A stretch of DNA of 7,283 nt from an uncultured Clostridia bacterium (GTDB lineage Bacteria > Bacillota > Clostridia > Oscillospirales > Acutalibacteraceae). The notes under the pieces were generated by a model. That model did no database searches, had not been told where the DNA came from, and was given only the letters and a program-made list of their open reading frames with translations. Below are positions 1-4,943 of the stretch, one piece after another (positions within the stretch are counted from its first letter, which is position 1; each line of letters starts with the position of its first letter). Position numbers and translations under genes: made by a program. Location of the stretch: assembly GCA_947565265.1 (NCBI GenBank), contig CANOFK010000049.1:1-7283 (forward strand), given 5' to 3'.

Positions 1-75
1 CCGTATAGCCAAAACTTGCGGGGCAAGTTTGCAGTGCCCTGCCCATAAGCCTATAGAGATAAGGAGGTCCTCCCT
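1..75 (+). other. Spacer upstream of fliH with a stem-loop at 12-30
   Basis: This 75-bp stretch is probably the end of the spacer between the gene before fliH (normally fliG) and fliH. No reading frame through it resembles the end of FliG. Bases 12-19 (aaacttgc) pair perfectly with 23-30 (gcaagttt) across a GGG loop, giving an 8-bp stem. No T-run follows, so it does not look like an intrinsic terminator; an mRNA-stability or processing structure is more likely. An AT-rich stretch, tatagagataag (52-63), runs into the fliH ribosome binding site. The hairpin is read directly from the sequence; its role is inferred. Confidence 0.5.
61..73 (+). promoter_or_regulatory. fliH ribosome binding site, partly self-complementary
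   Basis: AAGGAGGT (61-68) is a near-ideal Shine-Dalgarno sequence 7 bases before the fliH ATG at 76, and it fixes that start. It is followed immediately by CCTCC, so GGAG (63-66) can pair with CTCC (70-73) across a 3-base loop. That 4-bp stem would partly hide the SD. The hairpin is short and probably only modestly stable. Confidence 0.75.
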
Positions 76-921
76 ATGCCGGGTATTTTCAAGCGCTTTC
101 GTCCCATAGCGGCTGATAAATATGTGTTCCCGGACGCGGAGGACCTTACCGTTTCCACCGCCCAGCCGGAAACGCCGGTGCTGCCCCAATGGGATGGGGA
201 AGAAGCCGGGGAGGAACCCCCCCCGCCCGCCCCTGTCCCCGAAGCGCCCCCCAAAGAGCCCACGGCCGTCGACTTCGCCCAGATCCAGGCCGAGGCCATT
301 TTGGCCGATGCCGAAAAAGAGGCCCAGGCCCTGCGGGAAAAGGCCATGGCCAGCCTGCAAGCCGAGCTGGACCAGTTGCGCCAGGTGGCACGGGAAGACG
401 GCTACGACATGGGCTTTGCCCAGGGCCTGGCCGAGGGCCGCAACCGGGCCCGGCAGGAGTTGGAGGAAAAAGCCGCCGCCCAGGAAGAGGAGGTGCGCGC
501 CTTCCTGCAAGAGGCCGTCCGCCAGCGGGACCGGCTTTTGGAGGACAGCAAGCAAGACCTAAAGGAACTGGCCCTGGCCATTGCCGAAAAGGTGATCCGT
601 GTCAGCCTGAAAAGCAGCGGCGATATCCTCATCCGCATGATCGAATCCGCCACGGCCAAGCGCCGCCGGTGCGAGTGGGTGCAGGTCTACATAGCCGGCT
701 GCGATGCCCGTGCCTCGGCCAATACCATCCCGGAACTCACCGCGGCCCTGTCCCGCCTTTCGGACCGGGTGCGGGTCATCCCCATGGCCGGCGACGAACC
801 GGGCACCTGTATCATCGAGATGCCCGACGAGATCATTGACGCCAGCGTGTCCACCCAGTTGGACGCCTTGCGGGGCGTCGTATCCAATGCCGACCCGGAC
901 CGGGGCGGCTGGCTGAACTGA
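76..921 (+). CDS. fliH: Flagellar export ATPase regulator FliH
   Basis: FliH is the peripheral-stalk/stator-like component of the flagellar type III export apparatus. It dimerises, binds the ATPase FliI and links it to the C-ring and export gate on the cytoplasmic side. The 281-residue product has a variable N-terminus, a Pro/Glu-rich linker (residues about 41-62, including PPPPAP), and a long charged helix (about 67-165). Within the helix lies the AxxxG(xxxG)3 ladder A105-G109-G113-G117-G121 that is diagnostic of FliH. The C-terminal part (about 165-270) fits the FliI-binding FliH domain. The ATG at 76 is fixed by AAGGAGGT. fliI follows after only 12 bp, as expected for partners that act together. 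Salmonella FliH binds FliN through N-terminal tryptophans; here the only N-terminal Trp is W39. Identification rests on the glycine ladder plus position. Confidence 0.93.
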   Translation: MPGIFKRFRPIAADKYVFPDAEDLTVSTAQPETPVLPQWDGEEAGEEPPPPAPVPEAPPKEPTAVDFAQIQAEAILADAEKEAQALREKAMASLQAELDQLRQVAREDGYDMGFAQGLAEGRNRARQELEEKAAAQEEEVRAFLQEAVRQRDRLLEDSKQDLKELALAIAEKVIRVSLKSSGDILIRMIESATAKRRRCEWVQVYIAGCDARASANTIPELTAALSRLSDRVRVIPMAGDEPGTCIIEMPDEIIDASVSTQLDALRGVVSNADPDRGGWLN

Positions 922-933
922 CAGGCGGTGCCT

Positions 934-2241
934 ATGTTTGAAGATACCATCCGGCAGGTGCGGCAGGCGGAAACCATCGGCCACACCGGCAAAATAGAAA
1001 ACATCGTAGGTATGTCCATCGAGGCCAGCGGCGGTCGCGCTGCGGTGGGCGATATATGCCGTATATATAGTGGTGAGTCCGGCGGGCAAATACCAGCCGA
1101 AGTGGTCGGTTTCAAAAACGACCGGATGCTGCTCATGCCCTACGCCGAGATGGCCGGCATTTCCTCCGGCAATTTCGTGCGCAACACCGGCCACCAGTTG
1201 CAACTGAAAGTAGGCCCCTTCCTCAAAGGCCGCATCATCAACGCGCTGGGCCAGCCCATTGACGACAAAGGCCCCTTCGAGGGCGGCGACACCTACTTTT
1301 TGGGCAGCAGTTACATCAACCCCCTCACCCGCCCGCCCATCCGGGAGCGCATGGAGTTCGGGGTCAAAGCCATCGACGGCCTGCTCACCATTGGCAAAGG
1401 CCAACGTATGGGCATCTTCGCCGGTTCCGGCGTAGGCAAGAGTACCCTCATGGGCATGATCGCCAAGTACGTCAAGGCGGATATCAACGTCATTGCCCTG
1501 GTGGGGGAGCGCGGCCGCGAGGTGCTGGAGTTCGTGGAAAAAGACCTGGGCCCGGAGGGCATGGCCCGTTCCGTCCTGGTGGTGGCCACCTCCGACCAGC
1601 CCGCCATGCTGCGGAAGAAGTGCCCCACCGTGGCCACCGGCATAGCCGAGTATTTCCGGGACCAGGGCCTGGACGTGCTGCTGATGATGGACTCTCTCAC
1701 CCGTTTCGCCATGGCCCAGCGGGAAGTGGGCCTGGCCATTGGCGAGCCGCCGGTGTCACGGGGCTACACCCCCTCCATCTACGCCGAGCTGCCCAAGCTG
1801 CTGGAGCGCAGCGGCAACTTCAAAAAAGGCTCCATCACCGGCATCTACACCGTGCTGGTAGAGGGCGACGATACCAACGAGCCCATTGCCGACACCGTGC
1901 GGGGCATCCTGGACGGCCACATCGTCCTCTCCCGCAGCCTGGCCGCGGCCAACCATTACCCGGCCATTGACGTGGGGGCCAGTATCTCCCGTCTGATGGT
2001 GGAACTGGTGGACGACAGCCACCGCCAGATGGCGGCGCGCCTGCGGGACATTATGAGCGTCTACAACCAAAACGCCGACCTGGTGTCCATCGGCGCCTAC
2101 AAGGCAGGCACCAACCCCAAGCTGGACTTCGCCCTGACCAAGATCGACAAGATCAACGACTTCCTCAAGCAGGACACGCGGGAGGCTTTCAGCTACGAAC
2201 AGTGCCTGGAGAAGATGGGCCAGATCCTGTCCGGCCGTTAG
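934..2241 (+). CDS. fliI: Flagellum-specific export ATPase FliI
   Basis: FliI is the F1-beta-like hexameric ATPase that helps unload chaperones and deliver substrates to the flagellar export gate. Visible motifs are Walker A GSGVGKST (residues 164-171), the GERGRE segment with the catalytic glutamate (E192), and Walker B LLMMD (249-253) followed by SLTRFAMAQREVGLAIGEPP, the F/V-type ATPase signature region. The FLGSSYINPLTRPPI stretch before Walker A is typical of FliI. Length is 435 residues, normal for the family. I chose ATG 934 over the in-frame GTG at 928: aggcgg (923-928) is 5 bases before 934 but overlaps the GTG. The gene starts 12 bp after the fliH stop. Around 1051-1070 there is a short AT-rich patch with two rare-looking ATA codons. 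Identification is secure. Confidence 0.98.
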   Translation: MFEDTIRQVRQAETIGHTGKIENIVGMSIEASGGRAAVGDICRIYSGESGGQIPAEVVGFKNDRMLLMPYAEMAGISSGNFVRNTGHQLQLKVGPFLKGRIINALGQPIDDKGPFEGGDTYFLGSSYINPLTRPPIRERMEFGVKAIDGLLTIGKGQRMGIFAGSGVGKSTLMGMIAKYVKADINVIALVGERGREVLEFVEKDLGPEGMARSVLVVATSDQPAMLRKKCPTVATGIAEYFRDQGLDVLLMMDSLTRFAMAQREVGLAIGEPPVSRGYTPSIYAELPKLLERSGNFKKGSITGIYTVLVEGDDTNEPIADTVRGILDGHIVLSRSLAAANHYPAIDVGASISRLMVELVDDSHRQMAARLRDIMSVYNQNADLVSIGAYKAGTNPKLDFALTKIDKINDFLKQDTREAFSYEQCLEKMGQILSGR

Positions 2242-2369
2242 GCCGGGCGGCTTGTACACAACCGGGCCGGCCTACATGGTATAAATTATAGATAGGCAAC
2301 CACGGGCAAGTTTCCGTGGCCCGCCGGTATACCATACCCACCATACTAAAAAGAAAGGGGGCGGTTCCC
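2242..2369 (+). other. Structured spacer between fliI and fliJ
   Basis: This 128-bp spacer can fold into a nested structure. An outer 8-bp stem pairs atggtata (2276-2283) with tataccat (2328-2335). An inner 6-bp stem pairs ccacgg (2300-2305) with ccgtgg (2314-2319) around the loop gcaagttt. An alternative pairing, cgggc (2303-2307) with gcccg (2319-2323), competes with the inner stem. No T-run follows, so it does not look like an intrinsic terminator. The AT-rich centre (2280-2295) contrasts with the GC-rich surroundings. fliI and fliJ are usually close together, so the length itself is unusual. Function is unknown; mRNA processing or an internal promoter are the main possibilities. Confidence 0.5.
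2277..2285 (+). promoter_or_regulatory. Possible extended -10 promoter element before fliJ
   Basis: TGGTATAAA matches the extended -10 pattern TGnTATAAT at all but the last base and sits about 85 bp upstream of fliJ. No good -35 is found at 16-18 bp; TTGTAC at 2252-2257 is 22 bp away, which is too far. The same bases form the left arm of the 2276-2335 stem, so the AT-richness may serve RNA structure instead. A weak internal promoter is possible but unproven. Confidence 0.22.
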
Positions 2370-2828
2370 ATGAAGAAGTTCAAGTTCCAGTTGGATACGG
2401 TGCTGCGGTACAAAAACCAGGTGCTGGATATCCGGCTGGCAGAGCACGGCTCGGCGCTGGCGGCAGTCCGCCGGCAGGAAACCGTGCTGGAGCAGGCGGT
2501 CCAGAACCGGGTCAACTGCGAGGAAGAGTACCGCCAAAAAAAAGCCGAGGGCATCACCATTGCCGATTCCATGAAGTATGAAACCGGCATTGAGGTGCTG
2601 GAAGGCGCCGTCCGCCGGGAGGCCAGCCTCCTGAAAGAACTGCAAAAAGACGAAGAGCAAAAGCGCGCCCGCCTGGTAGAGGCCAGGCAGGAAACCCAGT
2701 CCCTGGAGAAGTTGAAGGACATCAAGCGGGGCGAGTATGACTTTGCCCTGGCCAAGGCCGAGGAGAAGGAAATCGATGACCTAGTCATGGCCCGCCGCTC
2801 GGCGGCAGCCCGTGAAGGAGAATTGTAA
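2370..2828 (+). CDS. fliJ: Flagellar export protein FliJ
   Basis: FliJ is the small coiled-coil central stalk of the FliI hexamer, resembling the gamma subunit of F1-ATPase. It links the ATPase to the export gate FlhA and recycles export chaperones. The 152-residue product begins MKKFKFQLDTVLRYKNQ, the typical FliJ opening (FxFxLxxVLxYR), and is almost entirely charged, heptad-rich helix. The C-terminal part has the usual LEKLKDIKRGEYDFALAKAEEKEIDD pattern. ATG 2370 was chosen because aaagggggc (2355-2363) lies 6-10 bases upstream and because the family N-terminus starts there; an in-frame GTG at 2316 lies inside the hairpin spacer and has no SD. An SD-like AAGGAG sits near the 3' end (2815-2820) and serves the mini-ORF overlapping the stop. 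Low-complexity helices diverge quickly, so the name rests on start motif, size and position. Confidence 0.92.
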   Translation: MKKFKFQLDTVLRYKNQVLDIRLAEHGSALAAVRRQETVLEQAVQNRVNCEEEYRQKKAEGITIADSMKYETGIEVLEGAVRREASLLKELQKDEEQKRARLVEARQETQSLEKLKDIKRGEYDFALAKAEEKEIDDLVMARRSAAAREGEL

Positions 2829-2842
2829 TGGCAATTTTGTAA
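2828..2842 (+). other. Four-codon ORF (Met-Ala-Ile-Leu) overlapping the fliJ stop
   Basis: ATG GCA ATT TTG TAA starts on the last base of the fliJ stop codon (TAATG), a standard layout for translational coupling. AAGGAG (2815-2820) is 7 bases upstream, a well-spaced SD. Its stop codon lies inside the left arm of the stem-loop at 2838-2858. It could be a leader peptide, or the surviving start of a truncated gene: in many Firmicutes a YlxF/MgtE-N-like gene lies between fliJ and fliK and none is present here. The other two frames downstream stay open for a while but match nothing I recognise. The initiation context is plain; any function is inferred. Confidence 0.45.
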
Positions 2843-2858
2843 AGCAACCGGCTTTACA
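2838..2858 (+). other. Stem-loop just after fliJ
   Basis: TGTAAAGC (2838-2845) pairs perfectly with GCTTTACA (2851-2858) across the 5-base loop AACCG. It begins 10 bases after the fliJ stop and covers the stop codon of the four-codon ORF. Its right arm can instead pair with AAAGC at 2860-2864, so this hairpin and the next pairing exclude each other. Confidence 0.55.
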
Positions 2859-2864
2859 CAAAGC

Positions 2865-2905
2865 GGCTTTTTGGGCGAGGGTAGGGCTTTCCTGCCCAAA
2901 AAGCC
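2865..2905 (+). terminator. Terminator-like 12-bp stem-loop in the fliJ-fliK spacer
   Basis: GGCTTTTTGGGC (2865-2876) pairs perfectly with GCCCAAAAAGCC (2894-2905) around a 17-base loop in which AGG (2878-2880) and CCT (2891-2893) can pair further. It is the longest perfect stem in the window. The downstream bases CGTTTATACC are only a weak T-tract, so strong intrinsic termination is doubtful. Partial termination, mRNA 3'-end protection for the fliHIJ segment, or part of an attenuator are all possible. It could also be a dispersed palindromic repeat of the host genome, which cannot be tested from one window. Confidence 0.5.
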
Positions 2906-2911
2906 CGTTTA

Positions 2912-2998
2912 TACCCCCCAAATACCCCCAGCTATCCCGGTAATACCTGCCCGATAACCCCCCAATACCTACCGGATACCTGCCCGGTACCTGCCCAT
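2912..2998 (+). repeat. Eight tandem 10-11-bp C-rich units upstream of fliK
   Basis: Units start at 2912, 2923, 2933, 2944, 2955, 2966, 2977 and 2988. All are 11 bp except the second (10 bp). Each begins TA followed by a C-rich core; the consensus is roughly TACCTGCCCGA, with units 4, 7 and 8 closest to it. My hand count over the 87 bases is 40 C, 11 G, 21 A and 15 T. The period is not a multiple of three, so this is not a peptide repeat. A C-rich, G-poor, poorly structured transcript with YC dinucleotides at regular spacing is what Rho primary sites prefer, so a rut-like role is plausible. Protein-binding iterons are an alternative, since 11 bp is close to a helical turn. The repeat is directly visible; its role is inferred. 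Confidence 0.75.
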
Positions 2999-3026
2999 GA
3001 ACAGGGCCAAAAACGGAGAAAACAGG

Positions 3027-3049
3027 GCCCACAGGCACCCCCTGTGGGC
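3027..3049 (+). other. 9-bp GC-rich stem-loop before fliK
   Basis: GCCCACAGG (3027-3035) pairs perfectly with CCTGTGGGC (3041-3049) around the loop CACCC. It lies 23 bases upstream of the fliK ribosome binding site and has no T-run after it. It is followed by GAATATAGATAGCATATC, an AT-rich stretch. A 5' stabilising or processing structure for fliK mRNA is a reasonable inference. Confidence 0.5.
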
Positions 3050-3072
3050 GGAATATAGATAGCATATCATGG

Positions 3073-3083
3073 AAAGGAGGTGA
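3073..3083 (+). promoter_or_regulatory. Near-perfect fliK ribosome binding site
   Basis: AAAGGAGGTGA is an almost full-length match to the anti-Shine-Dalgarno sequence of 16S rRNA. The GGAGG core ends 9 bases before the fliK ATG at 3090. It is the longest SD match in the window and fixes that start. Its strength suggests fliK is translated independently of the upstream genes. Confidence 0.85.
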
Positions 3084-3089
3084 AAGGAA

Positions 3090-4235
3090 ATGAACATCAA
3101 CCTATTGGCACAGGGCCTTGTTGCGGACATCATGCAGGCCACCCAGACCCTTCTTCCGGGCGAACCCGGCCAGGAGGGCGCGGACTTTGAGGAGATGCTC
3201 CTCAAGCAGAGCCAGGCCGCAAAACCCCAGCAAACAAGCCGCCCGAAGGACAAAACCCCGGCCAAGGAGGAGCCCGGAAAGCCCCAAAACACCGGCACCA
3301 AAGACCAGGAGATCGTCGAGGAAGGCCAGGAAGTGGCCGCGGCCCTCGTGACCTCCCAGCCTGTGGTGCCTATTGAGCTTGTGGCCGCTGTAGAGCCCGT
3401 TCTCGTGGGCAAACTGGAGGCCCCCACTCTGGAGCAGCCCGTGGCCCCTACCGCCAACTGGGCAGCCGCCACCCCCACGGTGGAGGCGTCTACAGCCCAG
3501 CCCCAGGCGGCAGAAACCGCCGTACAGCCCCAGGCCCAGCCGGCCGCCCAGTCCTTCCAGGCGCAGCCCCAGGCCCAGCCGGAGGAAGGCCAGGCCGAAA
3601 CCGTGGCCTTGCCCGAAAGCAGCCCGGAAGTGGCGGTACAGCCCGAAAACCGGACGGAAACCGCCCCTGTAAGCCGCCATCAGGCCAATCTTTCTGAGGA
3701 GGAACAGCCCGAAGAGGTGCAGGTTACAGACACCTGGACCCAGGAGCAGCAGGTTTTCCAGCGGGAAACCGCCGCCCCTATCAAGGTTGCCGACAACTAT
3801 GAGGAGGCTGAACCCACCGACCTCAGGCTGCTGGATCAGGTGCAAAACCAGATCAGCCGGGCCGTGCAGGAAGGCCAGTCCCTGGTGCGCCTGCAACTAA
3901 GCCCCGCCAGCCTGGGCCAGGTCATGGTGGAGATCACCCGCAGCGCCGACGGCACGTTAAGCATCATGATGAGCGCCGCTACGGAAAAGACCGCGACCCT
4001 TTTGCAGCGGCATGGGGGTATACTCCAGCAGTTCCTGGCAGATAACCTCCAGGGCCCTGTGCAAGTGACCGTGCAGCAGCCCGAACAGCCGGAGAACGCC
4101 AACCAGTTCCTGAACCCCGATGGGCAGAACCGGCAGCACCAGAACCAGCAGCACCAGGAGAAAAAGCAGAAAGGCACCACCGAAGACTTCCTCCAGCAGC
4201 TCCGTTTGGGGCTGGTCGGGCTGGAAGAAACCTGA
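3090..4235 (+). CDS. fliK: Flagellar hook-length control protein FliK
   Basis: FliK is a secreted molecular ruler that measures the growing hook and, through its C-terminal domain acting on FlhB, switches export from hook to filament substrates. The 381-residue product shows the usual FliK architecture. The long N-terminal part is low-complexity and rich in Gln, Ala, Pro and Glu (Q/A/P runs at about 135-170). A compact C-terminal domain (about 245-335) contains LSPASLGQV (270-278), the core LxPxxLGxV signature of the hook-length control domain. A hydrophilic Gln/His/Lys-rich tail follows. The start is set by the very strong SD at 3073-3083. A 19-bp direct repeat (3525-3543 and 3564-3582) lies in the Q/A/P region, a likely site of length variation, which matters for a ruler protein. 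The name is well supported by motif and by position before flgD. Confidence 0.93.
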   Translation: MNINLLAQGLVADIMQATQTLLPGEPGQEGADFEEMLLKQSQAAKPQQTSRPKDKTPAKEEPGKPQNTGTKDQEIVEEGQEVAAALVTSQPVVPIELVAAVEPVLVGKLEAPTLEQPVAPTANWAAATPTVEASTAQPQAAETAVQPQAQPAAQSFQAQPQAQPEEGQAETVALPESSPEVAVQPENRTETAPVSRHQANLSEEEQPEEVQVTDTWTQEQQVFQRETAAPIKVADNYEEAEPTDLRLLDQVQNQISRAVQEGQSLVRLQLSPASLGQVMVEITRSADGTLSIMMSAATEKTATLLQRHGGILQQFLADNLQGPVQVTVQQPEQPENANQFLNPDGQNRQHQNQQHQEKKQKGTTEDFLQQLRLGLVGLEET

Positions 4236-4244
4236 CGGACGGCG

Positions 4245-4267
4245 GGGCGCCGGGCACCGGTGCGCCC
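4245..4267 (+). other. GC-rich stem-loop in the fliK-flgD spacer
   Basis: The 100-bp spacer between fliK and flgD holds gggcgc (4245-4250) pairing with gcgccc (4262-4267) around an 11-base loop that itself contains the palindrome accggt. There is no T-run. Nothing else is recognisable in the spacer until the flgD ribosome binding site aggcgg (4323-4328). The role is unknown. Confidence 0.4.
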
Positions 4268-4335
4268 GCTGGCCCGTACAGGTAGCCGAGGCAGGCTTTG
4301 CCCCGGCAAATGCAGAACAGAAAGGCGGTAGAAAT

Positions 4336-4923
4336 ATGGCAACAGCCGGTATGAGCGACCTGGGGAACCGGGTCGGCGTAACGCAGAACGTAAATAAGCT
4401 AGCCCAGAACAGTACCAGCAAAAAGGCCGGCAAAGAGTTGGACATGAACGACTTTTTGACCCTGATGGTGGCCATGTTCCAGAACCAGGATATAGACAAC
4501 GCAGCCTCGACCAGTGACATGATGAACCAAATGGTTCAGATGTCCGTGGTGCAGGCAATTACCAACATCAGCACGCTGATTGACGACTCTACGGTGCTGA
4601 CTTACGCGGCCTCCCTGGTGGGCAAGGAAGTAACAGTGGGCCAGTATGTAAACAAAGAACTGAAGGAAATTGTGGGCACCGTGACCGGTACGGGTACCCT
4701 CAACGGTATGCAGGTCATCTTTATTGGCGACAAGAGTTATTACCTGAACGACGTGATGGCGGTGGGCCGCCTGCCGGATAAGGGCACAGACCTGAACCCC
4801 GACGGCAGCGAAAAACCCACCGATCCGGTAGACCCGGACAAACCCACGAACCCGGATAAGCCGACCGACCCGGCAGACCCGGATAAGCCCACTGACCCTG
4901 AGAAACCGGAGCAGCCGGCATAA
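4336..4923 (+). CDS. flgD: Flagellar hook assembly (cap) protein FlgD
   Basis: FlgD is the scaffold that caps the growing hook and directs FlgE polymerisation. It is exported and then replaced. The 195-residue product carries the conserved FlgD N-terminal motif LDMNDFLTLMVAMFQNQD (35-52), followed by a Met/Gln-rich helix (DMMNQMVQMSVVQAI, 61-75). A beta-rich stretch (92-144) contains LVGKEV and resembles the start of the FlgD tudor-like domain. After residue 158 the protein becomes a Pro/Asp/Lys repeat, KPTDPVDPD-KPTNPD twice over, instead of further folded domain, so the core is short. ATG 4336 is supported by aggcgg 7 bases upstream and by the position of the family motif; the frame is open further upstream but overlaps fliK. 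The next gene starts 20 bp after the stop. Confidence 0.92.
   Translation: MATAGMSDLGNRVGVTQNVNKLAQNSTSKKAGKELDMNDFLTLMVAMFQNQDIDNAASTSDMMNQMVQMSVVQAITNISTLIDDSTVLTYAASLVGKEVTVGQYVNKELKEIVGTVTGTGTLNGMQVIFIGDKSYYLNDVMAVGRLPDKGTDLNPDGSEKPTDPVDPDKPTNPDKPTDPADPDKPTDPEKPEQPA
4813..4920 (+). repeat. Pro/Asp repeat tail within flgD
   Basis: Residues 160-195 of FlgD form blocks KPTDPVDPD, KPTNPD, KPTDPADPD, KPTDPE and KPEQPA. These alternate 9- and 6-residue units, so the higher-order period is 15 residues (45 bp). The copies use different synonymous codons (for example aaaccc, aagccg, aagccc), which indicates an old repeat kept at the protein level. Such extended acidic Pro-rich stretches are common as spacers in surface proteins but are not a usual part of FlgD. 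Confidence 0.8.
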
Positions 4924-4943
4924 AGAACGGAGGTTGAGAGGGT

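Noticed and set aside
928..933. Earlier GTG start for fliI
   Set aside because: The GTG overlaps the aggcgg sequence that serves as the SD for ATG 934, and it would leave no space for its own SD after the fliH stop.
559..1404. Long minus-strand open frame across fliH and fliI
   Set aside because: It is the shadow of two clearly identified + strand genes in GC-rich DNA; its protein has no recognisable domain and no ribosome binding site was evident.
2316..2369. Upstream in-frame GTG start for fliJ
   Set aside because: It falls in the hairpin spacer, lacks an SD, and would add 18 residues before the conserved family N-terminus.
2912..2998. CRISPR-like array
   Set aside because: Units are only 11 bp with no spacers and imperfect identity; this is a short tandem repeat, not a CRISPR.
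3069..3083. Mini-ORF ATG GAA AGG AGG TGA over the fliK SD
   Set aside because: It has no convincing SD of its own and arises from the SD sequence; unlike the 2828 ORF there is no coupling to an upstream stop.
4120..4335. Upstream extension of the flgD frame
   Set aside because: It overlaps the end of fliK out of frame and encodes low-complexity sequence; the SD and the family motif both support ATG 4336.
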